Shown here piece by piece: positions 9,040 through 19,586 of a DNA stretch of 64,000 bases. How positions within the stretch are numbered: position 1 is the stretch's first letter; each line of letters opens with the position of its first letter. Source of the DNA: Spirosoma panaciterrae DSM 21099 (GTDB lineage: Bacteria > Bacteroidota > Bacteroidia > Cytophagales > Spirosomataceae); contig NZ_KB893188.1 of the NCBI RefSeq assembly GCF_000374025.1, positions 508 to 64,507 of the forward strand, in the 5' to 3' direction. Made by a program: the position numbers and the translations under genes. A model generated the notes under the pieces. That model had not been told where the DNA came from. It made no database searches and was given only the letters and a program-made list of their open reading frames with translations.

Positions 9040-10191
9040 ATGAACCCCATTACAAACAAAAAAATAGCGATCGTTGGCGGTGGACCAGGAGGGTTGACCC
9101 TCGCCCGACTTTTACAACAGAAAGGAGCGAATGTGACCGTTTACGAACGGGACGCCAATCCGCATGTCCGCGTACAGGGCGCTACACTGGACCTTCACCA
9201 CGATTCTGGGTTATTAGCCTTACAGGAAGCCGGACTGATGGATGCGTTTAAAGCCGCCTATCGGCCGGGAGCCGACCAAACGAGAATTGTCGATAAAGCG
9301 GGGAAGATCCTCTTTGATGACGAGTTCAACGACAGTAACGATCTGTTCCGGCCAGAAATTGACCGTGGACCGCTCAGAAAATTATTACTGGATTCACTAC
9401 AACCTGATACCGTCGTATGGGACAGTCATCTTTTATCGCTGAGTCCATCCGGTAATGGCTGGCAGCTTGATTTTAAAAAGGGTTCGTCGGCTTTTGCTGA
9501 TCTGGTGATTGCCGCCGATGGAGCTAACTCAAAAATACGGCCACTCATCACCCCGGTCAAACCTTTCTATTCGGGCATTACCATTGTGGAGGGTAGCGTT
9601 TACGATGCTGAAACCAAAGTATCAGCCATCCATACGTTATTGATGGGCGGTAAAATTTTTGCGCTAGGTGACGAAAAAACCCTGATCGTCAGTTCAAAAG
9701 GCGATGGCAGTCTGGTGTTCTATACGGGTTGCCAAACAGACGAATTCTGGTTTCGCGACAATGGCATCGATTTTAGTGACCGAACCCAGGTACTGAACTG
9801 GTTTAAGACAACCTTTAGCGGATGGGATACTGGCTGGCTTGAACTGATCGAAAATGCCAGTTTCCCCTTAACGCTGCGCCCGCAGTACTGTATGCCTGTA
9901 GACCAGACCTGGGATGCCTTGCCGAATCTGACCATGTTGGGTGATGCAGCTCACCTGATGCCTCCTTACGCAGGTGAGGGCGTGAATATGGCGATGCTGG
10001 ATGCCCTCGAATTAAGCAACTGCCTGACCAGCGGAGCCTATACAAATACCCAAACGGCCATTGCGGAGTATGAAAACCAGATGCGGGCTAGAGCTTCTGA
10101 AGTAGCCCGACTCACATTGGCTCAAACAGCCAGCCTGCATTCGTCCGATGCGATACCTAACCTGCTTGATCTATTCAATCAAACCGAATAA
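9040..10191 (+). CDS. FAD-dependent monooxygenase resembling Tet(X) tetracycline-inactivating enzymes
   Basis: The 383-aa flavoprotein carries the Rossmann motif IAIVGGGPGGLTLARLLQQ at its N-terminus, then GATLDLHHDSG, PEIDRGPLRKLLLDSL, and the second FAD motif LGDAAHLMPPYAGEGVN at residues 300-316. Each of these blocks closely follows the corresponding block in Tet(X), in the same order and spacing. Tet(X) hydroxylates tetracyclines; whether this one does is unknown, since environmental homologues often have other substrates. ATG 9040 is preferred over a GTG at 8992, which would overlap the TetR gene. Control by the adjacent TetR protein is likely. Confidence 0.82.
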   Translation: MNPITNKKIAIVGGGPGGLTLARLLQQKGANVTVYERDANPHVRVQGATLDLHHDSGLLALQEAGLMDAFKAAYRPGADQTRIVDKAGKILFDDEFNDSNDLFRPEIDRGPLRKLLLDSLQPDTVVWDSHLLSLSPSGNGWQLDFKKGSSAFADLVIAADGANSKIRPLITPVKPFYSGITIVEGSVYDAETKVSAIHTLLMGGKIFALGDEKTLIVSSKGDGSLVFYTGCQTDEFWFRDNGIDFSDRTQVLNWFKTTFSGWDTGWLELIENASFPLTLRPQYCMPVDQTWDALPNLTMLGDAAHLMPPYAGEGVNMAMLDALELSNCLTSGAYTNTQTAIAEYENQMRARASEVARLTLAQTASLHSSDAIPNLLDLFNQTE

Positions 10192-10197
10192 AAGCCC

Positions 10198-10926
10198 CTA
10201 CAGATACAATTGCACCATTTTTCGCCAATCGTCGGCCTGATGGGCCCGACCGTCCCAAAGGTATAAGTCGTGTGCGATGTCTTTAGCCCAAAGCGTTTCA
10301 CTCAAGCTAAGATTACTGGGCAGGAAAGGGTCGTCGGCTCCAATGGTCATTACAATCTCCATCCGGCGAAGGTGGCCAATCAGGGCTTCGTCCTGCAGAT
10401 TGGGCAGGAAATGGTTCGGGCTGTGGAAATAAATATCCTCGTCGTAGTAATTATCAAAAAGCCCCCGAAACTCAGCTACTGGCTCCGATAGGTTATATCG
10501 ACCACTGAATGCGGCTACTTTCCCAAACCATTGCGGATGCCGAAACGCGATGTTCAGCGCATGGTAAGCGCCCAGGCTACACCCATGCGCGATCATGAAC
10601 GGCTGCGGATTTTTCAGTCTTGAAAACGTGAGTACTTCGTTCAGAATGTATTGTTCATACTGATTATGGCGTCGAATACGATCTTGCGGAGTAGCTGCAC
10701 GATTGTATACGCTTTCCCGATCAACGCTATCTACGCAAAAAAGCTGGAGCCAGCCGTTTTCGATACGATCGGCTAATGCTTCAACCAGGCCCAGTTCTTC
10801 GTATTCATAAAAGCGACCACGTCGGGTTGGAAACACCAGAACCCGCGCGCCAGCATGGCCGAAAACGAGTAGTTCCATGTCACGGTTCAGATTAGGACTG
10901 AACCACTTATGATACTCACGGTTCAT
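10198..10926 (-). CDS. Putative esterase of the alpha/beta hydrolase fold (esterase D/PHB-depolymerase-like)
   Basis: The 242-aa protein lacks a signal peptide. A nucleophile elbow HGCSLGAYHA places Ser117 as catalytic. GADDPF in the C-terminal third and DGRAHQADDW near the end fit the Asp and His of a triad. The opening MNREYHKWFSPNLNRDMELL resembles the strand-rich start of cytoplasmic esterases that pfam calls 'putative esterase'. The substrate is unknown. It lies 74 nt downstream of the SGNH hydrolase gene on the same strand and is convergent with the monooxygenase gene, 6 nt away. Confidence 0.75.
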   Translation of the reverse strand: MNREYHKWFSPNLNRDMELLVFGHAGARVLVFPTRRGRFYEYEELGLVEALADRIENGWLQLFCVDSVDRESVYNRAATPQDRIRRHNQYEQYILNEVLTFSRLKNPQPFMIAHGCSLGAYHALNIAFRHPQWFGKVAAFSGRYNLSEPVAEFRGLFDNYYDEDIYFHSPNHFLPNLQDEALIGHLRRMEIVMTIGADDPFLPSNLSLSETLWAKDIAHDLYLWDGRAHQADDWRKMVQLYL

Positions 10927-11000
10927 ACCGCATGTGTTAAGTACCCATGAAAATACGGCGACCCGATCAAAAAATTAATATCAGGCAAGTAAATAAATCG

Positions 11001-11594
11001 TTAAAAACTCGGGACTTGCTGCTCAAGCGTTCGCTTCCAGGCCTGATATCCCGCCGGACTTAAATGCAGACCGTCACTCTCAAACGACTCCCGACGAGGC
11101 TGCCCATTTGGCCATAGCAACGGCGCGGTCATATCGATGTAATGCGCATTCTGTCTTTTTTCAACCTCTTTACCGATCAGGTAGTTGGTATACCGAATCC
11201 GGTCAACAATACCCCAGCGAGCCGGGCTAATTTTTATGGATAGATAGAAAAGCGGCAAACTGGGGAAATGGTGGCGCATTTTGTCGGCGAAGGTACAGAA
11301 GAATAAATACACCTCTTCCGGATGTCGCCCATCGCCCAGATCATTGTCGCCCGCGTAAAACACAACAGACTTAGGGTTGGCAGGTAACAGGAGCCGCTCG
11401 AAAAACCAGGAGCAGGCCGCCAGTGTAGAGCCCCCAAAGCCAAGGTTTAGGGCGTTGATCTGCGGAAAATCCTGCGCCAGCGTGGTCCAGAGCCGGATGG
11501 AGGAACTACCATAAAAAACCACCCTGTCAGACGCGGGCGGTAATGTTGTTAACTTCGACTCCAATTGCCGAACCTCGGCTTCGTACCAAACCAT
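11001..11594 (-). CDS. SGNH/GDSL-family hydrolase
   Basis: The 197-aa protein shows all SGNH blocks: VVFYGSSSIRLW (block I, Ser31 likely nucleophile), LNLGFGGST (block II Gly), FYAGDNDLGDG (block III Asn84) and ESDGLHLSPAGYQAW (block V Asp and His). No signal peptide is visible, so it is probably cytoplasmic. It begins 6 nt after the metX stop on the same strand, hence probably part of the methionine operon and under the SAM riboswitch. The family covers acyl esterases and thioesterases; an acyl-CoA or acetyl ester linked to homoserine acetylation is only a guess. Confidence 0.8.
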   Translation of the reverse strand: MVWYEAEVRQLESKLTTLPPASDRVVFYGSSSIRLWTTLAQDFPQINALNLGFGGSTLAACSWFFERLLLPANPKSVVFYAGDNDLGDGRHPEEVYLFFCTFADKMRHHFPSLPLFYLSIKISPARWGIVDRIRYTNYLIGKEVEKRQNAHYIDMTAPLLWPNGQPRRESFESDGLHLSPAGYQAWKRTLEQQVPSF

Positions 11595-11600
11595 ATTCTG

Positions 11601-12680
11601 TTATTTAGCCTGCCGCACAACTTCTTCCAACTTAACAACTTCGGCAGGGGCGCTTGCCATCCATTTTCGGATTATGTTTGCTAGTGGCCGAAATTCAATC
11701 AAGAATCCATCGTGGCCATACAATGAATCAATTTCTTCGTAGGTCGCATTCGGGATATGGCGAGCCAGAAACTGCTGTTCGGTGGGCGGAAACAATAAAT
11801 CAGACCGGATGCCTACTACCAGTGTATAGGCCTTAATTTGCCCCAACGCGTTCAAAATACTCCCCCGATTCCGGCCCACATTGTGCGAATCCATCACCTT
11901 CGACAGGGTCCAGTACGTAAAGGCATTGAAACGGTCGGCCAGCTTATCGCCCTGGTAGCGCTGATAACTGGCCGATTTGTACCCATCCAGTTGTTCATTG
12001 TTATCCAGTGCCTGGGTAAAGCCATAGGTATCATAGTTCCGATACGAAATCATGGCCATAGCCCTGGCCGCTTTCATACCTGCTACCCCCGCATCGGCTC
12101 GTCGTTCGGGCCAGGTTGGGTCGGCCTCAATAGCCATACGCTGGGCTTCGTTGAAGGCGATGCACCAGGGCGATGCCACGGCACTGGCGGCAATGATTAC
12201 CAGATTATGGATCAGATTAGGTTGTAGGATCGCCCATTCCAGCGCCTGCTCTCCCCCTACTGATCCTCCTATACAGGTATGTATTTTTTCGATACCCAAC
12301 TCCTGCCGAAGTAAATCCAGGGCGTTCACCATATCCCGAATGGTAATCGCGGGAAAATCATGATAATAGGGCTGCCCGGTGGCAGGATTTACAGACAAAG
12401 GTCCGGTTGAGCCATAACAGGAACCCAGCACATTGGCACAAACAATAAATTGCCCGGTACCCGTGGGGGGAGCCGGGTCAAAATACCTGCCAGAACCAAC
12501 CATACCACCCCACCAGTCGCCCGCATCGGCATTGCCCGTCAGCGCATGGCATATCCACACAACGTTCGATCCCTCTTCATTTAAGGTACCGCGTGTTGTA
12601 TAGGCCAACCGAAACCCCGGCAGGCTCTCGCCCGATTCGAGCGAAAAAGAATACTTGTAATCGAAATACTGTAGTGTCAA
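11601..12680 (-). CDS. metX: Homoserine O-acetyltransferase
   Basis: The 359-aa alpha/beta-fold enzyme transfers acetyl from acetyl-CoA to homoserine, the committed step to methionine. Typical features are CHALTGNADAGDWW near residue 45, GSCYGSTGP near 87, the nucleophile elbow GGSVGGEQALEW with Ser140, and a C-terminal GIRSDLLFPPTEQ and YGHDGFLIE that hold the triad Asp and His. It follows metY after 77 nt containing an imperfect hairpin, and precedes the SGNH gene. Methionine biosynthesis genes placed behind a SAM riboswitch support the assignment. Confidence 0.93.
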   Translation of the reverse strand: MTLQYFDYKYSFSLESGESLPGFRLAYTTRGTLNEEGSNVVWICHALTGNADAGDWWGGMVGSGRYFDPAPPTGTGQFIVCANVLGSCYGSTGPLSVNPATGQPYYHDFPAITIRDMVNALDLLRQELGIEKIHTCIGGSVGGEQALEWAILQPNLIHNLVIIAASAVASPWCIAFNEAQRMAIEADPTWPERRADAGVAGMKAARAMAMISYRNYDTYGFTQALDNNEQLDGYKSASYQRYQGDKLADRFNAFTYWTLSKVMDSHNVGRNRGSILNALGQIKAYTLVVGIRSDLLFPPTEQQFLARHIPNATYEEIDSLYGHDGFLIEFRPLANIIRKWMASAPAEVVKLEEVVRQAK

Positions 12681-12686
12681 TTGAAA

Positions 12687-12749
12687 AATAGTTTCAGGTC
12701 TGAGGTCTGCCCTGTGTGCTTCGGATGAACCAGCCCCAAACGGCAGACC
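12687..12749 (-). terminator. Imperfect hairpin between metY and metX
   Basis: Arms 12687-12702 and 12734-12749 match at 14 of 16 positions. The hairpin ends 6 nt before the metX start, so it may attenuate or process the metY-metX transcript rather than fully end it. The same arrangement (hairpin flush against the next start) is seen at 4749-4806. Confidence 0.4.
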
Positions 12750-12757
12750 CCAAACTA

Positions 12758-14110
<1,353 letters not shown>

Positions 14111-14267
14111 TTACGACTCATGGTGAATATTTGGCTGGTTGACCAATTTATAGTCACCAGCAACGAACAGCACACGACAAACCCTCCCGGTTTTCGTGGC
14201 AGAAGGTGGTTGTGCTTAGTAGGCCCCACAGGGCATACAGCGTTGAATACAGAGCATGTGAAGAAAC

Positions 14268-14371
14268 GATTTATAGTCCCTAAATAACTTTAGGCAGGAG
14301 TTAGCACCTTGCCATGTGGTAGGTTGCCAGCGGTTCGCAGAGCCTGATCTCTCCCCGCTTCTTTATAAATC
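14268..14371 (-). promoter_or_regulatory. SAM-I (S-box) riboswitch in the metY leader
   Basis: Read on the minus strand, the aptamer is complete. P1 is GATTTATA (14371-14364) with TATAAATC (14275-14268). P2 opens with AGCGG and closes with CCGCT, enclosing GGAGAGATCAGGCTC. Then comes the invariant GGCAACC, a P3 leading to GGTGCTAACTCC, and P4 CCTAAA-GTTA-TTTAGG (14294-14279). Order and conserved joining bases match S-box RNAs that bind S-adenosylmethionine. About 196 nt separate P1 from the metY start. Two bulged hairpins there (14173-14198 and 14135-14160) lack U-runs, so the expression platform is unclear. Confidence 0.93.
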
Positions 14372-14502
14372 AACGCGCGTCGGTATGATAAAACCGCGTA
14401 CCTATTGACTTGATACTGCAAGTATAGCAGTCAACGAGGGCGAATCCAAAAAACGACCGCTTTTTCTGACGGTTAAAATATTTTTTGTGATAACACACAT
14501 CC

Positions 14503-14538
14503 TTGCCATACACGGCGTTTAATCCTTCTTTACTTTTG
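14503..14538 (+). promoter_or_regulatory. Candidate promoter of the DUF721 gene
   Basis: TACTTTTG at 14531-14538 matches the Bacteroidota -7 element TAnnTTTG, 25 nt before the start codon. A TTG lies at 14503-14505, a slightly long 28-nt start-to-start spacing. Confidence 0.4.
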
Positions 14539-14563
14539 TAGCAAAACGACAACATCCCACCCC

Positions 14564-14890
14564 ATGAACCAAACGTACCGCTACAATCGAGACAATGCTA
14601 CCCGCGTAGCAGGAACCACTACGGTTAAGGACGCCATTGGGCAACTGTTGAAGGCTTATCAGCTTCAAACGCGCTTCAACGAAACGTATCTGGAAGCCTT
14701 CTGGGGAAAAATGATGGGGCCAGCTATTGCTTCCCGAACAAACCGGCTCTATGTCCGTGATCGGAAGCTGCACATCGAAATTGCGTCGGCTCCACTTCGT
14801 AATGAACTTGTCAATGCCAAACAGAAACTGATTCAACTCGTCAATAAAGACATGGGCAGCGATGTGATTGACGATGTTATCTTTATCTAG
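14564..14890 (+). CDS. DUF721 (DciA-like) protein
   Basis: The 108-aa protein has the DUF721 pattern: VKDAIGQLLKAYQLQTRFNE, then WGKMMGPAIASRTNRLYVRDRKL and a strand-helix ending in LRNELVNAKQKLIQLVN. In many bacteria lacking DnaC or DnaI, DUF721 proteins (DciA) help load the replicative helicase DnaB. The short Bacteroidota version consists only of the core domain. It is a single gene with its own TAnnTTTG promoter, divergent from the metY leader, and convergent with the deacetylase gene. Confidence 0.82.
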   Translation: MNQTYRYNRDNATRVAGTTTVKDAIGQLLKAYQLQTRFNETYLEAFWGKMMGPAIASRTNRLYVRDRKLHIEIASAPLRNELVNAKQKLIQLVNKDMGSDVIDDVIFI

Positions 14891-14914
14891 AAACGGTTTA
14901 CGAAGCCTATAAGC

Positions 14915-15700
14915 TTACAACCCTTCTACAAATTCCTGCATGCCCTTGAATTCGCCCATCGGCTTCAGGTATTGCAGTAACTTTTCGACCCGATCCAGCA
15001 ACCCTTCGTGCGAATGCCGACGCACATAGGTAGGGATTTTTTCATAGGCCGATAAGTCGGTAAACTCCCAGGGGTGTACATACAGGTTCAGAAACCCATC
15101 TGCTTCGAGGGTCTGGCGGCAAAGTCGTTTATAGTAGCTAAACGGAAAATTTTTCAGGCTCAGCCAGAACAGAGGTAAGCGAAGTGTTGGTGTAACCGAA
15201 GCCGGAATTTGCCAGACGCCAACCTCCCGGAACGGATGCCGGGGTTCGCCCCAGTGATTGTAGCGGCCCGGAAGCCAGGTCGGATGCAAGGAGGAATTGT
15301 ACTGATACCCCGCCTGTTTCACGTCGTTTGGATCGACAAAGCCCATCCTCGCGCGACGAAAACCCGTAATGGGACGATTCAGCAAATCTTCCAGTGCGAG
15401 TCGGGATTTGAGCAGATCGGCGGGTTCGAAAGTGGTGTGATAATAGCCATGAGAAGCTATTTCATGCTTGCCAGCCAGACGTAGCATCAAGTCCGGCTCG
15501 TGAAGGGCATAATTGGCCGTTGTGAACAGCGTCGTTCGAACATTCAGTGTATCGAATCGTTCGGCCAGAAGGGTTAAGCCACGCGTTGAAACGGCCACCT
15601 GTTCATTCAAAGGAATGTTGTGGCCGAATTCAACGGCGGTATCAAATTCTTCTACGTCAACGGTGAATAAAATATTTCTTCCTCGATTGGGGATTGCCAT
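14915..15700 (-). CDS. Polysaccharide deacetylase family protein
   Basis: The 261-aa NodB-fold protein begins NILFTVDVEEFD, providing the first metal-binding Asp. HEIASHGYYH follows near residue 85, the H(x)nH metal motif, and GFRRARMGF contains the conserved Arg. The C-terminal NLYVHPWEF holds the last catalytic His. Such enzymes remove N- or O-acetyl groups from cell-surface polysaccharides. Its start overlaps the end of the glycosyltransferase gene by 49 nt, implying translational coupling. Together they suggest modification of a lipid-linked or surface glycan. Confidence 0.85.
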   Translation of the reverse strand: MAIPNRGRNILFTVDVEEFDTAVEFGHNIPLNEQVAVSTRGLTLLAERFDTLNVRTTLFTTANYALHEPDLMLRLAGKHEIASHGYYHTTFEPADLLKSRLALEDLLNRPITGFRRARMGFVDPNDVKQAGYQYNSSLHPTWLPGRYNHWGEPRHPFREVGVWQIPASVTPTLRLPLFWLSLKNFPFSYYKRLCRQTLEADGFLNLYVHPWEFTDLSAYEKIPTYVRRHSHEGLLDRVEKLLQYLKPMGEFKGMQEFVEGL

Positions 15701-16650
15701 GGCGTTACAGTCTCCTCGATCTCGCTCGTGTCGCCGATAATATAAGCTGGTCGGCCTTTCACTTCGACAAACGTTTTGCCCAAATATACGCCGATAATCC
15801 CGATCATAATAAACTGTACCCCGCCAATCAGCACTAATAGCAGTACCAGCGTTGTCCAGCCCGATACGGTTTCGTCGGTAAAATAATGTTCATAAATCGC
15901 TTCGGCCCCAAACAGGATAGCAAACAGCGACATACAAAAGCCAAGTGTTACCGACAGATAGAGCGGACGCGTTGAGAACGATGTAATTCCCATAGCGGCC
16001 AACTGCATCATTTTCCGGAATGAATATTTCGAACGACCGGCATAGCGTGCGGCTGGTTCATACAGGATCCGGCATTGGCGGAAGCCTACCCAGGAGATAG
16101 CCCCCCGCAGAAACAGATCAGCTTCTTTGAACTGCTTGATGGTATCCACGACTTTTCGGTCGAGCAACCGGAAATCGGCAGCTCCATCTTCAATCTCCAG
16201 ATTCGAAACCCGGCGCAGGATACGGTAGAAATATTTTGAGGTAGTGCGTTTGAACCACGACAGCTTAGGATCGGGTCGCCGAACGGTATAAACCACCTCA
16301 AAGCCCTGCCGCCATTTGTCGATCAGTGCCGGAATCAACTCGGGAGGGTGCTGCAGATCGGCATCCAGGCAAATGACAGCGGCTCCCCGCGCATTGTCAT
16401 AACCAGCCCGCAAAGCCATCTGGTGGCCAAAATTGCGCGAGAAGGAAATGAACCGCACGACCGGGTATTCCTGACTCAATTGCCGCAGTACGTAACGGGT
16501 TTGATCGGAACTACCATCATCAACGATCAGGATTTCATACGATTCGTACTGTTTCATTACCGCCATCAGCCGATGTACCAGCACGGGTAAATTCTCTTCT
16601 TCGTTATAAGCGGGCACAACCAAACTGATCATACCCTGATGAAATGCCAT
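15652..16650 (-). CDS. Family 2 glycosyltransferase with C-terminal membrane helices (DPM1/GtrB-like)
   Basis: The 332-aa protein has a GT-A domain: SLVVPAYNEEENLP at the start, ILIVDDGSSDQT near residue 42, and the metal-binding LDADLQHPPE near 95. Two hydrophobic segments near residues 228-250 and 264-290 anchor it in the inner membrane. The arrangement equals GtrB/ArnC-type enzymes that load a sugar on undecaprenyl phosphate. The deacetylase gene downstream overlaps it, as expected if its product trims the transferred sugar. The sugar itself cannot be told. Confidence 0.88.
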   Translation of the reverse strand: MAFHQGMISLVVPAYNEEENLPVLVHRLMAVMKQYESYEILIVDDGSSDQTRYVLRQLSQEYPVVRFISFSRNFGHQMALRAGYDNARGAAVICLDADLQHPPELIPALIDKWRQGFEVVYTVRRPDPKLSWFKRTTSKYFYRILRRVSNLEIEDGAADFRLLDRKVVDTIKQFKEADLFLRGAISWVGFRQCRILYEPAARYAGRSKYSFRKMMQLAAMGITSFSTRPLYLSVTLGFCMSLFAILFGAEAIYEHYFTDETVSGWTTLVLLLVLIGGVQFIMIGIIGVYLGKTFVEVKGRPAYIIGDTSEIEETVTPWQSPIEEEIFYSPLT

Positions 16651-16832
16651 AGGTTACTAATTAGTAAGGAATTATTACGGATGGGGTTTCGAAGAAACTG
16701 GGTATAAATATAAGTAGATTTACCTAATGCACAACAAAAAAACCGTTGTATAATCTTTAATTTTCGGATAATGCCTTTTAATACCCTAGCTATTAACCAC
16801 TTGCCAGACTGAGCATACACCCCAATTTAGGT

Positions 16833-18431
16833 CTAGGGTTGGACCAGACTCAGACGGGCCGCTTCGAGATCTAGCTCCTGTTCCATTTTCCGAATGACCT
16901 CCCCATCCAGCAACGTACTTTGCCGTTGCTCCGTCAGCACGGTTCGCTCTACATCAATCAGTTCGAGTTGCAGACGGATCGCCTGCTGGTAGAGTTCCGT
17001 TGGTTTATGAGGGGTACTGATCGACCCGCGCAGCATACCATTTAGCTCGTTAATCCGTAGTTCGTACGTGTTTTTCACATAGTTGAGCACGTCATCATGC
17101 ACCGAGCCAGCCGAATGGTTTTCTTCCAGATGGGTAATCACCTGGAGAGCCATTTGCCGGCGAAGCTTCCGTTCCTCCTGCTTCTCGTCGATGTTTTCCC
17201 GCACATTAAGTGCTTCGACCAGCAAAGGCAGGGTTAGCCCCTGTATGACCAGGGTAATCAGAATCACAATAAAGGTGATGAACAAGATCAGATCGCGGGC
17301 AGGAAAGGGCTGCCCGTTGGGTAAGGTATTGGGTAAGGCCAGCGCACCAGCCAGCGAGACTACTCCACGCATGCCTGCCCAACCAACCACCATAACCTGC
17401 TGCCAGGCTGGTTTCGCTTCACGCTGGCGAATACGGGCACTGAGCCAGCGAGGTAGGTAAGCCCCCGGAAATACCCATATCAGTCGGCTTATTACGGCTA
17501 CTACGCTGATCAGTAAGGCATAGTTGATTGCTTCGGGGAGTGTATATCCGTTCAGGTCAGCCACAATCATGGGAAGTTGCAGACCGATCAGGATAAAGAC
17601 GAGGCCATTGAGCAGAAAAACCACAATTTCCCAAACCGAATTGGTCTGTAATCGACTGTGGTAGGTAAAGAGTTGCGAGGTTCGGGCCGACAGAAACAAA
17701 CCGGTAGTCACAACGGCCAACACACCTGAGAGGTGAAAGTTTTCGGCAAGTAGGTAGGACCCATACGGTGTCAGTAAAGTTATGGCGGTGCTCGTCACAT
17801 TGTCTTTACTAATCATCCGATGAACCCAGATCATAATCCAGCCAATGGCCAGACCGATTGCTACACTGATCAACGCGATACCAATGAACTGATAACTAGC
17901 CTCCCAAAGAACAAAATGATTGGTAAGGATAGCTACTAGTCCATACCGATAAATAATCAGGCTGGTGGCATCATTGACCAGGCTTTCGCCCTCCAGTACA
18001 GTCGTGATCTGTTTGGGTATATTGAGTCCGCGCATAACGGAGGTAGCCGCTACGGCATCAGGTGGTGCAATGATTGCCCCTAACAAATAGCCCTGGGCCA
18101 ATGAAAAACCGGGGATAAAAGCGTGAGCAAACAGGGCTACCAGTGTCGATGTAAATAAAACCAGCCCCACAGCCAGCAATGATACCGAACGGCTATATAA
18201 TTTTAATTCTACGTTATCGATCTGCCAGGCGGCTGCGTACAGCAAGGGAGGCAAAAAAACCAGAAAAACCTCATCAGGCGACAAAATAACGGGAGGCAAT
18301 CCCGGAATCCAGCCGATCAATAGCCCCACAATAACCAGCAGGATTGGATACGATATCCGCAGCCAACGGGCCACGACCACCAATAAGGTAGTGACCCCCA
18401 GCAGACCTGTTACAATTTCAATTGGATGCAT
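16833..18431 (-). CDS. Na+/H+ antiporter of the CPA1 (NhaP/NHE) family
   Basis: The 532-aa protein has about 12 hydrophobic segments over residues 1-400 and a cytoplasmic, charged tail of about 130 residues. GAIIAPPDAVAATSV and EGESLVNDATSLIIYRYG are the signature helices that contain the ion-binding Asp residues of CPA1 exchangers, and GWAGMRGVVSLAGALALP is the conserved later helix. It exports sodium (or potassium) for protons at the inner membrane. It is divergent from a Kir-type potassium channel gene, so the intergenic region may coordinate cation homeostasis. Confidence 0.92.
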   Translation of the reverse strand: MHPIEIVTGLLGVTTLLVVVARWLRISYPILLVIVGLLIGWIPGLPPVILSPDEVFLVFLPPLLYAAAWQIDNVELKLYSRSVSLLAVGLVLFTSTLVALFAHAFIPGFSLAQGYLLGAIIAPPDAVAATSVMRGLNIPKQITTVLEGESLVNDATSLIIYRYGLVAILTNHFVLWEASYQFIGIALISVAIGLAIGWIMIWVHRMISKDNVTSTAITLLTPYGSYLLAENFHLSGVLAVVTTGLFLSARTSQLFTYHSRLQTNSVWEIVVFLLNGLVFILIGLQLPMIVADLNGYTLPEAINYALLISVVAVISRLIWVFPGAYLPRWLSARIRQREAKPAWQQVMVVGWAGMRGVVSLAGALALPNTLPNGQPFPARDLILFITFIVILITLVIQGLTLPLLVEALNVRENIDEKQEERKLRRQMALQVITHLEENHSAGSVHDDVLNYVKNTYELRINELNGMLRGSISTPHKPTELYQQAIRLQLELIDVERTVLTEQRQSTLLDGEVIRKMEQELDLEAARLSLVQP

Positions 18432-18489
18432 TGAATGATCAGAATTGGAATGATTGCAGCTTAACGGTTAAAGCCCGGCAAATTTGCTA

Positions 18490-18497
18490 TAACTTTG
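18490..18497 (+). promoter_or_regulatory. Candidate -7 element of the Kir channel gene
   Basis: TAACTTTG matches TAnnTTTG 43 nt before the start codon. No convincing -33 TTG lies at the expected distance. Confidence 0.35.
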
Positions 18498-18540
18498 TCA
18501 GTAGGCCATAACTGGTGATAGAGTAACAATTATACGCCTT

Positions 18541-19533
18541 ATGAATTCATCAACCCGCCAGGTTTTAAAAAAAACGCCCAAAAACAGTCGGTTAGTTGAA
18601 CAGGAAGAACAGCGTAACGACATTGGCTTCGGCACCAAGCTCACCGATGCCCAGGCCCGGTTGGTCAACCAGGACGGAAGTTTCAATATTGTTCATGCCA
18701 ACGTCAGTTTATGGGATCAGTTAAACATCTATAATCGGCTCATTACAATGCGCTGGTCGCATTTTTTTGGCTGGATTCTACTGGCGTATCTGATTACAAA
18801 CACACTTTTTGCCGGTGTGTATATGCTGGCAGGGGCCGGCACCCTCGAAGGTATGGATGATGACTCCATTTACGGTCCTTTCTGGAAATGTTTTTTCTTC
18901 AGTTCACAAACGCTTACGACCGTAGGTTACGGGCATATTTCGCCCAATAGCTTCCTGACCAGTTGTATTTCAGCCTTCGAATCGATGGTTGGGCTGCTGG
19001 CATTTGCACTCGCTACCGGCCTGCTCTACGGTCGGTTTTCGCGTCCGGTGGCACACATTCGTTTTTCGAAGCATGCCGTACTAGCCCCCTATCTGGATGT
19101 CAACGCCTGGATGTTCCGAATTATCAACACACGTCCAAACCAGCTTATCAACCTGGAAATCAGTGTGAGTTTATCAAGAGTAGAAGCCAATGCGCAAGGT
19201 ATACTCACCCGAAAATATTACCCAATTCATCTCGAACGGAATACAGTGGCTTTTTTCCCGGCCAACTGGACGCTGGTACACGCGATTACAGAAACCAGTC
19301 CTTTGTATGGTCTGACTCCCGAGGATCTGGAAAAATCGGATACTGAGTTCTTAATTTCATTTCAGGCACTGGACGACACCTTTGTGCAGGGTGTCCATCG
19401 GCGTTTTTCCTACCGTCATGATGAGATACGCTGGGGCTATAAATTCCGGCCTATGTACGACGGGGCTCAAACCGGCCGGGTCATACTTGACCTGGACAAA
19501 CTTGACGAGATTGAAGAAGCTACGTTAAATTGA
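18541..19533 (+). CDS. Inward-rectifier potassium channel (KirBac family)
   Basis: The 330-aa protein has one transmembrane helix near residues 78-100, a pore loop with selectivity filter TTVGYGH near residues 125-131, a second helix ending near 165, and a beta-rich cytoplasmic Kir domain. FGTKLTDAQARLVNQDGSFNI at the start is the typical N-terminal KirBac region. It conducts K+ across the inner membrane. The neighbouring divergent antiporter points to a shared role in cation balance. Length and layout are those of full-length KirBac proteins. Confidence 0.92.
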   Translation: MNSSTRQVLKKTPKNSRLVEQEEQRNDIGFGTKLTDAQARLVNQDGSFNIVHANVSLWDQLNIYNRLITMRWSHFFGWILLAYLITNTLFAGVYMLAGAGTLEGMDDDSIYGPFWKCFFFSSQTLTTVGYGHISPNSFLTSCISAFESMVGLLAFALATGLLYGRFSRPVAHIRFSKHAVLAPYLDVNAWMFRIINTRPNQLINLEISVSLSRVEANAQGILTRKYYPIHLERNTVAFFPANWTLVHAITETSPLYGLTPEDLEKSDTEFLISFQALDDTFVQGVHRRFSYRHDEIRWGYKFRPMYDGAQTGRVILDLDKLDEIEEATLN

Positions 19534-19586
19534 TACTGGTGTTTATGGTAAACTGAATACCCTAAACCGCAAACAATAGATTAACC

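Noticed and set aside
14370..14555. 61-aa minus-strand frame upstream of the riboswitch
   Set aside because: It abuts the SAM aptamer and overlaps the DUF721 promoter, with no protein features.
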